Shown here: positions 12,498 through 28,100 of the stretch, piece after piece
Numbering within the stretch: position 1 is the stretch's first letter
Layout: each line of letters opens with the position of its first letter
Assembly (NCBI GenBank): GCA_947172415.1
Contig: OX359199.1
Coordinates: forward strand, 6,587,884 to 6,651,883
Reading direction: 5' to 3'
DNA length: 64,000 nucleotides
Origin: Chondrosia reniformis
Lineage: Eukaryota > Porifera > Demospongiae > Chondrillida > Chondrillidae
Made by a program: the position numbers and the translations under genes
Notes under the pieces: generated by a model
Database searches by the model: none
What the model saw: the letters and a program-made list of their open reading frames with translations, nothing else
Told to the model about the DNA's origin: nothing

Positions 12498-13550
12498 ACA
12501 GAACTCCAGTTAATGTACTGTTTTGTTAGAGAAAATTGCGTAATACTATATATGGCCGACCGTTAGAAGGTATAATATTATAATAAAGACAAAATTCCAT
12601 ACTATATCTGAAAATCTAGAATACTTTCCAATTTTTATACATAGGGATATGCACTGTGTAGTACTTGATTGTTATTGAAGTACTTTCTATCCATATATTT
12701 TATATGGATCTCGTTAAAGTGAAATTTCGTCAATCGACAGCCAACGAAACTCCAAAGAAAAAAAGTTGGACCATACCGAACGCTACCATCCACGACGCTC
12801 ATAGGCCGGGATCGGTGGTAACGCTCTGCCGAGTTGAGCTTTGGGTGTCACTTGCGTGAGAAGAACCAGTTCTTCTCGATATGGCCGACTCATATGAATC
12901 CTAAGATATCAGATGCCAATCCCACATTACGTGGAACCCCCCCGAAATCCGGATTATTGGTGAGCACGTCTCTATGGCACCAACCGATTAGGAGACAGCT
13001 TCAGAGTCTAAGCGCTACCAACCTCTATGGGAACCGCAACCACCATAGAGATGTGTCCAGGTAGGCCTACTATATAAGGTTTTTCGCTTCTATTTATATG
13101 AAGTTTTGTCCAAAGAAAACGGTTGTGGTTGGGACCTTTTTTAATATATTTCTCGTTATTTCCAGATCAGTGAATTGTTTCAAGCAAGTTTAAAGACATA
13201 GGCAGTATTAGTGGTTCACCTGAAAACTGGGAAAAGCGAATAAATCCTGTAAGTGTCTTGATGGGCCGAGGAGAACGACTTTTCTGATCCCAATTATTTT
13301 CGAGAAATCGTCAATTTATTCCACTTTAATTCCAGACCAGTGAATCGTTCCAAGCAATTTTACACACATACGCAGTATTTCCAATACATCTCAAAACTGT
13401 GGCATATGGATAAAAGCCTGTATGTGTCTTGGTGGAGGGAGGAGAGCGACTTTTCATGATACAGAAAACTAGATATAGTGAGAGGTCCGATATTTATCGC
13501 TTATACGATATTAATGCCTATGATCGATATTTCAACTAGGCCGATTTTAT
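12498..13550 (+). repeat. 1.05-kb interspersed unit, copy 2
   Basis: Near-identical to copy 1. Differences seen include an extra 'at' in tatatatggccgacc and attt-c-gtc in place of attt-t-gtc. It shares with copy 1 the block caaagaaaacggttgtgg, unlike copies 3 and 4. Confidence 0.92.
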
Positions 13551-16500
13551 TAGATGTCTGTCAATGCTGACACGAAGATTTAGCTTCATATCTCTCCATT
13601 TGATAGAGTGACAGCCCTCAATGTACATTTAATTCTGGTATACAAAGTTAATGTATGGTGAGAGATAGGGCAAATTTTAAGTTTCATCAAAATTTCAAAA
13701 ATCCATTGGCCAAGTTCTATAGATGTCTGTGAATGCTGACACAAAGGTTTAGCTTCATATCTCTCCATTTGATAGAGTGACAGCCCTCAATGTACAATAA
13801 ATTCTGGTATACAAAGTGTATGGTGAGAGATAGGGCAAATTTTAAGTTTCATCAAAATTTCAAAAACCCATTGGACATATTCTATAGATGTCTGTGGATG
13901 CTGACACAAAGATTTAGTTTCATTTCTCTCCATTTGATAGAGTGACAGCCCTCAATGTACAATAAATTCTGGTATACAAAGTTAATGTATAGTGAGAGAT
14001 AGGGCAAATTTTAAGTTTCATCAAAATTTCAAAAATCCATTGGACATGTTCTATAGATGTCTGTGAATGCTGACACAAAGGTTTAGCTTCATATCTCTCC
14101 ATTTGATAGAGTGACAGCCCTCAATGTACATTTAATTCTGGTATACAAAGTTAATGTATAGTGAGAGATAGGGCAAATTTTAAGTTTCATCAAAATTTCA
14201 AAAACCCATTGGACATGTTCTATAGATGTCTGTGGATGCTGACACAAAGATTTAGTTTCATTTCTCGTCATTTGATAGAGTTACAGCCATCAATGTACAA
14301 TAAATTCTGGTATACAAAGTTAATGTATTGTGAGAGATAGGGCAAATTTTAAGTTTCATCAAAATTTCAAAAACCCATTGGACATGTTCTATAGATGTCT
14401 GTGGATGCTGACACAAAGATTTAGTTTCATTTCTTGTCATTTGATAGAGTTGAGAGATAGGGCAAATTTTAAGTTTCATCAAAATTTCAAAAACCCATTG
14501 GCCAAGTTCTATAGATGTCTGTGAATGCTGACACAAAGGATTAGCTTCATATCTCTCCATTTGATAGAGTGACAGTCCTCAATGTACAATAAATTCTGGT
14601 ATACAAAGTTAATGTATGGTGAGAGATAGGGCAAATTTTAAGTTTCATTAAATTTCAAAAATCCATTGGACATGTTCTATAGATGTCTGTGAATGCTGAC
14701 ACAAAGGTTTAGCTTCATATCTCTCCATTTGATAGAGTGACAGCCCTCAATGTACAATAAATTCTGGTATACAAAGTTAATGTATAGTGAGAGATAGGGC
14801 AAATTTTAAGTTTCATCAAAATTTCAAAAACCCATTGGACATGTTCTATAGATGTCTGTGGATGCTGACACAAAGATTTAGTTTCATTTCTCTCCATTTG
14901 ATAGAGTGACAGCCCTCAATGTACAATAAATTCTGGTATACAAAGTTAATGTATTGTGAGAGATAGGGCAAATTTTAAGTTTCATTAAATTTCAAAAATC
15001 CATTGGACATGTTCTATAGATGTCTGTGAATGCTGACACAAAGGTTTAGCTTCATATCTCTCCATTTGATAGAGTGACAGCCCTCAATGTACAATAAATT
15101 CTAGTATACAAAGTTAATGTATAGTGAGAGATAGGGCAAATTTTAAGTTTCATCAAAATTTCAAAAACCCATTGGACATGTTCTATAGATGTCTGTGGAT
15201 GCTGACACAAAGATTTAGTTTCATTTCTCTCCATTTGATAGAGTGACAGCCCTCAATGTACAATAAATTCTGGTGTACAAAGTTAATGTATGGTGAGAGA
15301 TAGGGCAAATTTTAAGTTTCATCAAAATTTCAAAAATCCATTGGACATGTTCTATAGATGTCTGTGAATGCTGACACAAAGGTTTAGCTTCATATCTCTC
15401 CATTTGATAGAGTGACAGCCCTCAATGTACATTTAATTCTGGTATACAAAGTTAATGTATAGTGAGAGATAGGGCAAATTTTAAGTTTCATCAAAATTTC
15501 AAAAATCCATTGGCCAAGTTCTATAGATGTCTGTGAATGCTGACACAAAGGTTTAGCTTCATATCTCTCCATTTGATAGAGTGACAGCCCTCAATGTACA
15601 ATAAATTCTGGTATACAAAGTGTATGGTGAGAGATAGGGCAAATTTTAAGTTTCATCAAAATTTCAAAAACCCATTGGACATATTCTATAGATGTCTGTG
15701 GATGCTGACACAAAGATTTAGTTTCATTTCTCTCCATTTGATAGAGTGACAGCCCTCAATGTACAATAAATTCTGGTATACAAAGTTAATGTATAGTGAG
15801 AGATAGGGCAAATTTTAAGTTTCATCAAAATTTCAAAAATCCATTGGACATGTTCTATAGATGTCTGTGAATGCTGACACAAAGGTTTAGCTTCATATCT
15901 CTCCATTTGATAGAGTGACAGCCCTCAATGTACATTTAATTCTGGTATACAAAGTTAATGTATGGTGAGAGATAGGGCAAATTTTAAGTTTCATCAAAAT
16001 TTCAAAAACCCATTGGACATGTTCTATAGATGTCTGTGGATGCTGACACAAAGATTTAGTTTCATTTCTCGTCATTTGATAGAGTTACAGCCATCAATGT
16101 ACAATAAATTCTGGTATACAAAGTTAATGTATTGTGAGAGATAGGGCAAATTTTAAGTTTCATCAAAATTTCAAAAACCCATTGGACATGTTCTATAGAT
16201 GTCTGTGGATGCTGACACAAAGATTTAGTTTCATTTCTTGTCATTTGATAGAGTTGAGAGATAGGGCAAATTTTAAGTTTCATCAAAATTTCAAAAACCC
16301 ATTGGCCAAGTTCTATAGATGTCTGTGAATGCTGACACAAAGGATTAGCTTCATATCTCTCCATTTGATAGAGTGACAGTCCTCAATGTACAATAAATTC
16401 TGGTATACAAAGTTAATGTATGGTGAGAGATAGGGCAAATTTTAAGTTTCATTAAATTTCAAAAATCCATTGGACATGTTCTATAGATGTCTGTGAATGC

Positions 16501-19500
16501 TGACACAAAGGTTTAGCTTCATATCTCTCCATTTGATAGAGTGACAGCCCTCAATGTACAATAAATTCTGGTATACAAAGTTAATGTATAGTGAGAGATA
16601 GGGCAAATTTTAAGTTTCATCAAAATTTCAAAAACCCATTGGACATGTTCTATAGATGTCTGTGGATGCTGACACAAAGATTTAGTTTCATTTCTCTCCA
16701 TTTGATAGAGTGACAGCCCTCAATGTACAATAAATTCTGGTATACAAAGTTAATGTATGGTGAGAGATAGGGCAAATTTTAAGTTTCATCAAAATTTCAA
16801 AAATCCATTGGACATGTTCTATAGATGTCTGTGAATGCTGACACAAAGGTTTAGCTTCATATCTCTCCATTTGATAGAGTGACAGCCCTCAATGTACATT
16901 TAATTCTGGTATACAAAGTTAATGTATAGTGAGAGATAGGGCAAATTTTAAGTTTCATCAAAATTTCAAAAAACCCATTGGACATGTTCTATAGATGTCT
17001 GTGGATGCTGACACAAAGATTTAGTTTCATTTCTCGTCATTTGATAGAGTTACAGCCATCAATGTACAATAAATTCTGGTATACAAAGTTAATGTATTGT
17101 GAGAGATAGGGCAAATTTTAAGTTTCATCAAAATTTCAAAAACCCATTGGACATGTTCTATAGATGTCTGTGGATGCTGACACAAAGATTTAGTTTCATT
17201 TCTTGTCATTTGATAGAGTTGAGAGATAGGGCAAATTTTAAGTTTCATCAAAATTTCAAAAACCCATTGGCCAAGTTCTATAGATGTCTGTGAATGCTGA
17301 CACAAAGGTTTAGCTTTATATCTCTCCATTTGATAGAGTGACAGCCCTCAATGTACAATAAATTCTGGTATACAAAGTTAATGTATGGTGAGAGATAGGG
17401 CAAATTTTAAGTTTCATCAAAATTTCAAAAACCCATTGGACATGTTCTATAGATGTCTGTGGATGCTGACACAAAGATTTAGTTTCATTTCTCGTCATTT
17501 GATAGAGTGACAGCCCTCAATGTACATTTAATTCTGGTATACAAAGTTAATGTATGGTGAGAGATAGGGCAAATTTTAAGTTTCATCAAAATTTCAAAAA
17601 CCCATTGGACATGTTCTATAGATGTCTGTGAATGCTGACACAAAGGTTTAGCTTCATATCTCTCCATTTGATAGAGTGACAGCCCTCAATGTACATTTAA
17701 TTCTGGTATACAAAGTTAATGTATGGTGAGAGATAGGGCAAATTTTAAGTTTCATCAAAATTTCAAAAATCCATTGGCCAAGTTCTATAGATGTCTGTGA
17801 ATGCTGACACAAAGGTTTAGCTTCATATCTCTCCATTTGATAAAGTGACATCCCAAAATGCACATTTTATTCTGGTATACAAAGTTAATGTATAGTGAGT
17901 GATAGGGCAAATTTTAAGTTTCATCAAAATTTCAAAAACCCATTGTCCAAGTTCTATAGATGTCTGTGAATGCTGACACAAAGGATTAGCTTCATATCTC
18001 TCCATTTGATAGAGTGACAGTCCTCAATGTACAATAAATTCTGGTATACAAAGTTAATGTATGGTGAGAGATAGGGCAAATTTTAAGTTTCATCAAAATT
18101 TCAAAAATCCATTGGACATGTTCTATAGATGTCTGTGAATGCTGACACAAAGGTTTAGCTTCATATCTCTCCATTTGATAGAGTGACAGCCCTCAATGTA
18201 CAATAAATTCTGGTATACAAAGTTAATGTATAGTGAGAGATAGGGCAAATTTTAAGTTTCATCAAAATTTCAAAAACCCATTGGACATGTTCTATAGATG
18301 TCTGTGCATGCTGACACAAAGATTTAGTTTCATTTCTAGTCATTTGATAGAGTTACAGCCCTCAATGTACCATAAATTCTGGTATACAAAGTTAATGTAT
18401 GGTGAGAGATAGGGCAAATTTTAAGTTTCATCAAAATTTCAAAAACCCATTGGACATGTTCTATAGATGTCTGTGCATGCTGACACAAAGATTTAGTTTC
18501 ATTTCTAGTCATTTGATAGAGTTACAGCCCTCAATGTACCATAAATTCTGGTATACAAAGTTAATGTATGGTGAGAGATAGGGCAAATTTTAAGTTTCAT
18601 CAAAATTTCAAAAACCCATTGGACATGTTCTATAGATGTCTGTGAATGCTGACACAAAGGTTTAGCTTCATATCTCTCCATTTGATAGAGTTACAGCCCT
18701 CAATGTACAATAAATTCTGGTATACAAAGTTAATGTATAGTGAGAGATAGGGCAAATTTTAAGTTTCATCAAAATTTCAAAAACTCATTGGACATGTTCT
18801 ATAGATGTCTGTGCATGCTGACACAAAGATTTAGTTTCATTTCTAGTCATTTGATAGAGTTACAGCCCTCAATTTACCATAAATTCTGGTATACAAAGTT
18901 AATGTATTGTGAGAGATAGGGCAAATTTTAAGTTTCATCAAAATTTCAAAAACCCATTGGACATGTTCTATAGATGTCTGTGAATACTGACACAAAGGTT
19001 TAGCTTCATATCTCTCCCTTTGATAGAGTGACAGCCCTCAATGTACATTTAATTCTGGTATACAAAGTTAATGTATGGTGAGAGATAGGGCAAATTTTAA
19101 GTTTCATCAAAATTTCAAAAACCCATTGGACATGTTCTATAGATGTCTGTGAATACTGACACAAAGGTTTAGTTTCATATCTCTCCCTTTGATAGGGTGA
19201 CAGCCCTCAATGTACATTTAATTCTGGTATACAAAGTTAATGTATTGTGAGAGATAGGGCAAATTTTAAGTTTCATCAAAATTTCAAAAACCCATTGGAC
19301 ATGTTCTATAGATGTCTGTGCATGCTGACACAAAGATTTAGTTTCATTTCTAGTCATTTGATAGAGTTACAGCCCTCAATGTACCATAAATTCTGGTATA
19401 CAAAGTTAATGTATGGTGAGAGATAGGGCAAATTTTAAGTTTCATCAAAATTTCAAAAACCCATTGGACATGTTCTATAGATGTCTGTGAATGCTGACAC

Positions 19501-22500
19501 AAAGGTTTAGCTTCATATCTCTCCATTTGATAGAGTTACAGCCCTCAATGTACAATAAATTCTGGTATACAAAGTTAATGTATAGTGAGAGATAGGGCAA
19601 ATTTTAAGTTTCATCAAAATTTCAAAAACTCATTGGACATGTTCTATAGATGTCTGTGCATGCTGACACAAAGATTTAGTTTCATTTCTAGTCATTTGAT
19701 AGAGTTACAGCCCTCAATTTACCATAAATTCTGGTATACAAAGTTAATGTATTGTGAGAGATAGGGCAAATTTTAAGTTTCATCAAAATTTCAAAAACCC
19801 ATTGGACATGTTCTATAGATGTCTGTGAATACTGACACAAAGGTTTAGCTTCATATCTCTCCCTTTGATAGAGTGACAGCCCTCAATGTACATTTAATTC
19901 TGGTATACAAAGTTAATGTATGGTGAGAGATAGGGCAAATTTTAAGTTTCATCAAAATTTCAAAAACCCATTGGACATGTTCTATAGATGTCTGTGCATG
20001 CTGACACAAAGATTTAGTTTCATTTCTCGTCATTTGATAGAGTTACAGCCCTCAATGTACCATAAATTCTGGTATACAAAGTTAATGTATGGTGAGAGAT
20101 AGGGCAAATTTTAAGTTGCATCAAAATTTCAAAAACCCATTGGACATGTTCTATAGATGTCTGTGAATACTGACACAAAGGTTTAGCTTCATATCTCTCC
20201 CTTTGATAGAGTGACAGCCCTCAATGTACATTTAATTCTGGTATACAAAGTTAATGTATTGTGAGAGATAGGGCAAATTTTAAGTTTCATCAAAATTTCA
20301 AAAACCCATTGGACATGTTCTATAGATGTCTGTGCATGCTGACACAAAGATTTAGTTTCATTTCTCGTCATTTGATAGAGTTACAGCCCTCAATGTACCA
20401 TAAATTCTGGTATACAAAGTTAATGTATGGTGAGAGATAGGGCAAATTTTAAGTTTCATCAAAATTTCAAAAACCCATTGGACATGTTCTATAGATGTCT
20501 GTGAATACTGACACAAAGGTTTAGCTTCATATCTCTCCCTTTGATAGAGTGACAGCCCTCAATGTACATTTAATTCTGGTATACAAAGTTAATGTATTGT
20601 GAGAGATAGGGCAAATTTTAAGTTTCATCAAAATTTCAAAAACCCATTGGACATGTTCTATAGATGTCTGTGGATGCTGACACAAAGATTTAGTTTCATT
20701 TCTCGTCATTTGATAGAGTGACAGCCCTCAATGTACATTTAATTCTGGTATACAAAGTTAATGTATGGTGAGAGATAGGGCAAATTTTAAGTTTCATCAA
20801 AATTTCAAAAACCCATTGGACATGTTCTATAGATGTCTGTGCATGCTGACACAAAGATTTAGTTTCATTTCTCGTCATTTGATAGAGTTACAGCCCTCAA
20901 TGTACAATAAATTCTGGTATACAAAGTTAATGTATTGTGAGAGATAGGGCAAATTTTAAGTTCCTTCAAAAGTTCAAAAATCCATTGGACATGTTCTATA
21001 GATGTCTGTGAATGCTGACACAAAGGTTTAGCTTCATATCTCTCCATTTGATAGAGAGATAGCCCTCAATGTACATTTAATTCTGGTAAACAAAGTTAAT
21101 GTATGGTGAGAGATAGGGCAAATTTTAAGTTTCATCAAAATTTCAAAAACCCATTGGACATGTTCTATAGATGTCTGTGAATACTGACACAAAGGTTTAG
21201 CTTCATATCTCTCCATTTGATAGAGTGACAGCCCTCAATGTACATTTAATTCTGGTGTACAAAGTTAATGTATGGTGAGAGATAGGGCAAATTTTAAGTT
21301 TCATCAAAATTTCAAAAACCCATTGGACATGTTCTATAGATGTCTGTGAATACTGACACAAAGGTTTAGCTTCATATCTCTCCATTTGATAGAGTGACAG
21401 CCCTCAATGTACATTTAATTCTGGTATACAAAGTTAATGTATGGTGAGAGATAGGGCAAATTTTAAGTTTCATCAAAATTTCAAAAACCCATTGGACATG
21501 TTCTATAGATGTCTGTGGATGCTGACACAAAGATTTAGTTTCATTTCTCGTCATTTGATAGAGTTACAGCCCTCAATGTACAATAAATTCTGGTATACAA
21601 AGTTAATGTATAGTGAGAGATAGGGCAAATTTTAAGTTTCATAAAAATTTCAAAAACCCATTGGACATGTTCTATAGATGTCTGTGGATGCTGACACAAA
21701 GATTTAGTTTCATTTCTCGTCATTTGATAGAGTTACAGCCCTCAATGTACCATAAATTCTGGTATACAAAGTTAATGTATGGTGAGAGATAGGGCAAATT
21801 TTAAGTTTCATCAAAATTTCAAAAACCTATTGGACATGTTCTATAGATGTCTGTGGATGCTGACACAAAGATTTAGTTTCATTTCTCGTCATTTGATAGA
21901 GTTACAGCCCTCAATGTACCATAAATTCTGGTATACAAAGTTAATGTATGGTGAGAGATAGGGCAAATTTTAAGTTTCATCAAAATTTCAAAAACCCATT
22001 GGACATGTTCTATAGATGTCTGTGGATGCTGACACAAAGATTTAGTTTCATTTCTCGTCATTTGATAGAGTTACAGCCCTCAATGTACCATAAATTCTGG
22101 TATACAAAGTTAATGTATTGTGAGAGATAGGGCAAATTTTAAGTTTCATCAAAAGTTCAAAAATCCATTGGACATGTTCTATAGATGTCTGTGAATGCTG
22201 ACACAAAGGTTTAGCTTCATATCTCTCCATTTGATAGAGTGACAGCCCTCAATGTACATTAAATTCTGGTAAACAAAGTTAATGTATTGTGAGAGATAGG
22301 GCAAATTTTAAGTTTCATCAAAATTTCAAAAACCCATTGGACATGTTCTATAGATGTCTGTGAATACTGACACAAAGGTTTAGCTTCATATCTCTCCATT
22401 TGATAGAGTGACAGCCCTCAATGTACATTTAATTCTGGTATACAAAGTTAATGTATGGTGAGAGATAGGGCAAATTTTAAGTTTCATCAAAATTTCAAAA

Positions 22501-24100
22501 ACCCATTGGACATGTTCTATAGATGTCTGTGAATCCTGACTCAAAGATTTAGTTTCATTTCTCGTCATTTGATAGAGTTACAGCCCTCAATGTACCATAA
22601 ATTCTGGTATACAAAGTTAATGTATTGTGAGAGATAGGGCAAATTTTAAGTTTCATCAAAATTTCAAAAACCCATTGGACATGTTCTATAGATGTCTGTG
22701 GATGCTGACACAAAGATTTAGTTTCATTTCTCGTCATTTGATAGAGTTACAGCCCTCAATGTACAATAAATTCTGGTATACAAAGTTAATGTATGGTGAG
22801 AGATAGGGCAAATTTTAAGTTTCATCAAAATTTCAAAAACCCATTGGACATGTTCTATAGATGTCTGTGAATGCTGACTCAAAGATTTAGTTTCATTTCT
22901 AGTCATTTGATAGAGTTACAGCCCTCAATGTACCATAAATTCTGGTATACAAAGTTAATGTATTGTGAGAGATAGGGCAAATTTTAAGTTTCATCAAAAT
23001 TTCAAAAACCCATTGGACATGTTCTATAGATGTCTGTGGATGCTGACACAAAGATTTAGTTTCATTTCTCGTCATTTGATAGAGTTACAGCCCTCAATGT
23101 ACAATAAATTCTGGTATACAAAGTTAATGTATGGTGAGAGATAGGGCAAATTTTAAGTTTCATCAAAATTTCAAAAACCCATTGGACATGTTCTATAGAT
23201 GTCTGTGGATGCTGACACAAAGATTTAGTTTCATTTCTCGGCATTTGATAGAGTTACAGCCCTCAATGTACATTTAATTTTGGTATACAAAGTTAATGTA
23301 TTGTGAGAGATAGGGCAAATTTTAAGTTTCATCAAAATTTCAAAAACCCATTGGACATGTTCTATAGATGTCTATGAATGCTGACACAAAGGTTTAGCTT
23401 CATATCTCTCCATTTGATAGAGTGACAGCCCTCAATGTACATTTAATTCTGGTATACAAAGTTAATGTATAATGAGAGATAGGGCAAATTTTAAGTTTCA
23501 TCAAAATTTCAAAAACCCATTGGACATGTTCTACAGATGTCTGTGAACGCTGACACAAAGATTTAGCTTCATATCTCTCCATTTGATAGAGGGACAGCCC
23601 AAAATGTACATTGAATTCTGGTATACAACGTTAATGTATGGTGAGAGATAGGGCAAATTTTAAGTTTCATCAAAATTTCAAAAACCCATTGTCCAAGTTC
23701 TATAGATGTCTGTGAATGCTGACACAAAGGATTAGCTTCATATCTCTCCATTTGATAGAGTGACAGTCCTCAATGTACAATAAATTCTGGTATACAAAGT
23801 TAATGTATGGTGAGAGATAGGGCAAATTTTAAGTTTCATCAAAATTTCAAAAACCCATTGGACATGTTCTATAGATGTCTGTGAATGCTGACACAAAGGT
23901 TTAGCTTCATATCTCTCCATTTGATAGAGTTACAGCCCTCAATGTACAATAAATTCTGGTATACAAAGTTAATGTATAGTGAGAGATAGGGCAAATTTTA
24001 AGTTTCATCAAAATTTCAAAAACCCATTGGACATGTTCTACAGATGTCTGTGAATGCTGACACAAAGGTTTAGCTTCATATCTCTCCATTTGATAGAGTT
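13551..24100 (+). repeat. Main satellite array (about 62 monomers of 169 bp)
   Basis: 10.5 kb of uninterrupted forward monomers. Higher-order structure is visible. A 1804-bp duplication places the same shortened monomers at 13815/15619 and the same truncated-monomer junction (gatagagttgagagataggg) at about 14450, 16254 and 17219. An 845-bp (five-monomer) duplication places a private variant (aaaactcattgg) at 18781 and 19626. Monomers fall into subtypes by ggacatg or ggccaag, tgtggatgc or tgtgaatgc, and catttaattc or caataaattc. 169 is not a multiple of 3, so open frames shift with each monomer and are not genes. Confidence 0.97.
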
Positions 24101-25152
24101 ACAGAACTCCAGTTAATGTACTGTTTTGTTAGAGAAAATTGCGTAATACTATATATGGCCGACCGTTAGAAGGTATAATATTATAATAAAGACAAAATTC
24201 CATACTATATCTGAAAATCTAGAATACTTTCCAATTTTTATACATAGGGATATGCACTGTGTAGTACTTGATTGTTATTGAAGTACTTTCTATCCATATA
24301 TTTTATATGGATCTCGTTAAAGTGAAATTTCGTCAATCGACAGCCAACGAAACCCCAAAGAAAAAAAGTTGGACCATACCGAACGCTACCATCCACGACG
24401 CTCATAGGCCGGGATCGGTGGTAACGCTCTGCCGAGTTGAGCTTTGGGTGTCACTTGCGTGAGAAGAACCAGTTCTTCTCGATATGGCCGACTCATATGA
24501 ATCCTAAGATATCAGATGCCAATCCCACATTACGTGGAACCCCCCCGAAATCCGGATTATTGGTGAGCACGTCTCTATGGCACCAACCGATTAGGAGACA
24601 GCTTCAGAGTCTAAGCGCTACCAACCTCTATGGGAACCGCAACCACCATAGAGATGTGTCCAGGTAGGCCTACTATATAAGGTTTTTCGCTTCTATTTAT
24701 ATGAAGTTTTGTCCAAAAAAAAGGGTTGTGGTTGGGACCTTTTTTAATATATTTCTCGTTATTTCCAGATCAGTGAATTGTTTCAAGCAAGTTTAAAGAC
24801 ATAGGCAGTATTAGTGGTTCACCTGAAAACTGGGAAAAGCGAATAAATCCTGTAAGTGTCTTGATGGGCCGAGGAGAACGACTTTTCTGATCCCAATTAT
24901 TTTCGAGAAATCGTCAATTTATTCCACTTTAATTCCAGACCAGTGAATCGTTCCAAGCAATTTTACACACATACGCAGTATTTCCAATACATCTCAAAAC
25001 TGTGGCATATGGATAAAAGCCTGTATGTGTCTTGGTGGAGGGAGGAGAGCGACTTTTCATGATACAGAAAACTAGATATAGTGAGAGGTCCGATATTTAT
25101 CGCTTATACGATATTAATGCCTATGATCGATATTTCAACTAGGCCGGTTTTA
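24101..25152 (+). repeat. 1.05-kb interspersed unit, copy 3
   Basis: Near-identical to copy 4 and slightly different from copies 1-2: it has accccaaag in place of actccaaag, a run of A followed by gggttgtgg, and ggccggttttatt at its right end. Confidence 0.92.
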
Positions 25153-28100
25153 TTAGATGTCTGTCAATGCTGACACGAAGATTTAGCTTCATATCTCTCC
25201 ATTTGATAGAGTGACAGCCCTCAATGTACATTTAATTCTGGTATACAAAGTTAATGTATGGTGAGAGATAGGGCAAATTTTAAGTTTCATCAAAATTTCA
25301 AAAATCCATTGGCCAAGTTCTATAGATGTCTGTGGATGCTGACACAAAGGTTTAGCTTCATATCTCTCCATTTGATAAAGTGACATCCCAAAATGCACAT
25401 TTAATTCTGGTATACAAAGTTAATGTATAGTGAGTGATAGGGCAAATTTTAAGTTTAATCAAAATTTCAAAAACCCATTGTCCAAGTTCTATAGATGTCT
25501 GTGAATGCTGACACAAAGGTTTAGCATCATATCTCTCCATTTGATAGAGCGACAGCCCTCAATGTACAATAAATTCTGGTATACAAAGTTAATGTATTGT
25601 GAAAGATAGGGCAAATTTTAAGTTTCATCAAAATTTCAATAACCCATTGGACATGTTCTATAGATGTCTGTGGATGCTGACACAAAGATTTAGTTTCATT
25701 TCTCGCCATTTGATAGAGTTACAGCCCTCAATGTACAATAAATTCTGGTATACAAAGTTAATGTATTGTGAGAGATAGGGCAAATTTTAAGTTTCATCAA
25801 AATTTCAAAAATCCATTGGACATGTTCTATAGATGTCTGTGAATGCTGACACAAAGGTTTAGCTTCATATCTCTCCATTTGATAGAGTGACAGCCCTCAA
25901 TGTACATTTAATTCTGGTATACAAAGTTAATGTATGGTGAGAGATAGGGCAAATTTTAAGTTTCATCAAAATTTCAAAAATCCATTGGCCAAGTTCTATA
26001 GATGTCTGTGGATGCTGACACAAAGGTTTAGCTTCATATCTCTCCATTTGATAAAGTGACATCCCAAAATGCACATTTAATTCTGGTATACAAAGTTAAT
26101 GTATAGTGAGTGATAGGGCAAATTTTAAGTTTAATCAAAATTTCAAAAACCCATTGTCCAAGTTCTATAGATGTCTGTGAATGCTGACAGAAAGGTTTAG
26201 CTTCATATCTCTCCATTTGATAGAGTGACAGCCCAAAATGTACATTGATTTCTGGTATACAAAATTAATGTATGGTGAGAGATAGGGCAAATTTTAAGTT
26301 TCATCAAAATTTCAAAAACCCATTGGACATGTTCTATAGATGTCTGTGGATGCTGACACAAAGATTTAGTTTCATTTCTCGTCATTTGATAGAGTTACAG
26401 CCCTCAATGTACAATAAATTCTGGTATACAAAGTTAATGTATGGTGAGAGATAGGGCAAATTTTAAGTTTCATCAAAATTTCAAAAATCCATTGGACATG
26501 TTCTATAGATGTCTGGGAATGCTGACACAAAGGTTTAGCTTCATATCTCTCCATTTGATAGAGTGACAGTCCTCAATGTACATTTAATTTTTGTATACAA
26601 AGTTAATGTATTGTGAGAGATAGGGCAAATTTTAAGTTTCATCAAAATTTCAATAACCCATTGGACATGTTCTATAGATGTCTGTGGATGCTGACACAAA
26701 GATTTAGTTTCATTTCTCGCCATTTGATAGAGTTACAGCCCTCAATGTACAATAAATTCTGGTATACAAAGTTAATGTATTGTGAGAGATAGGGCAAATT
26801 TTAAGTTTCATCAAAATTTCAAAAACCCATTGGCCATTTTCTATAGATGTCTGTGAATGCTGACACAAAGGTTTAGCTTCATATCTCTCCATTTGATAGA
26901 GCGACAGCCCTCAATGTACAATAAATTCTGGTATACAAAGTTAATGTATGGTGAGAGATAGGGCAAATTTTAAGTTTCATCAAAATTTCAAAAACCCATT
27001 GGACATGTTCTATAGATGTCTGTGAATGCTGACACAAAGGTTTAGCTTCATATCTCTCCATTTGATAGAGTGACAGTCCTCAATGTACATTTAATTTTGG
27101 TATACAAAGTTAATGTATGGTGAGAGATAGGGCAAATTTTAAGTTGCATCAAAATTTCAAAAACCCATTGGCCAAGTTCTATAGATGTCTGTGAATGCTG
27201 ACACAGAGGTTTAGCTTCATATCTCTCCATTTAATAGAGTGACAGTCCTCAATGTACATTTAATTTTGGTATACAAAGTTAATGTATTGTGAGAGATAGG
27301 GCAAATTTTAAGTTTCATCAAAATTTCAAAAACCCATTGGCCAAGTTCTATAGATGTCTGTGAATGCTGACACAGAGGTTTAGCTTCATATCTCTCCATT
27401 TGATAGAGTGACAGCCCTCAATGTACATTTAATTCTGGTATACAAAGTTAATGTATGGTGAGAGATAGGGCAAATTTTAAGTTTCATCAAAATTTCAAAA
27501 ATCCATTGGCCAAGTTCTATAGATGTCTGTGAATGCTGACACAAAGGTTTAGCTTCATATCTCTCCATTTGATAAAGTGACATCCCAAAATGCACATTTA
27601 ATTCTGGTATACAAAGTTAATGTATGGTGAGAGATAGGGCAAATTTTAAGTTTCATCAAAATTTCAAAAACCCATTGGACATGTTCTATAGATGTCTGTG
27701 AATGCTGACACAAAGGTTTAGCTTCATATCTCTCCATTTGATAGAGTTACAGCCCTCAATGTACAATAAATTCTGGTATACAAAGTTAATGTATGGTGAG
27801 AGATAGGGCAAATTTTAAGTTTCATCAAAATTTCAAAAACCCATTGGCCAAGTTCTATAGATGTCTGTGAATGCTGACACAGAGGTTTAGCTTCATATCT
27901 CTCCATTTGATAGAGTGACAGCCCTCAATGTACATTTAATTCTGGTATACAAAGTTAATGTATGGTGAGAGATAGGGCAAATTTTAAGTTTCATCAAAAT
28001 TTCAAAAATCCATTGGCCAAGTTCTATAGATGTCTGTGAATGCTGACACAAAGGTTTAGCTTCATATCTCTCCCTTTGATAGAGTGACAGCCCTCAATGT

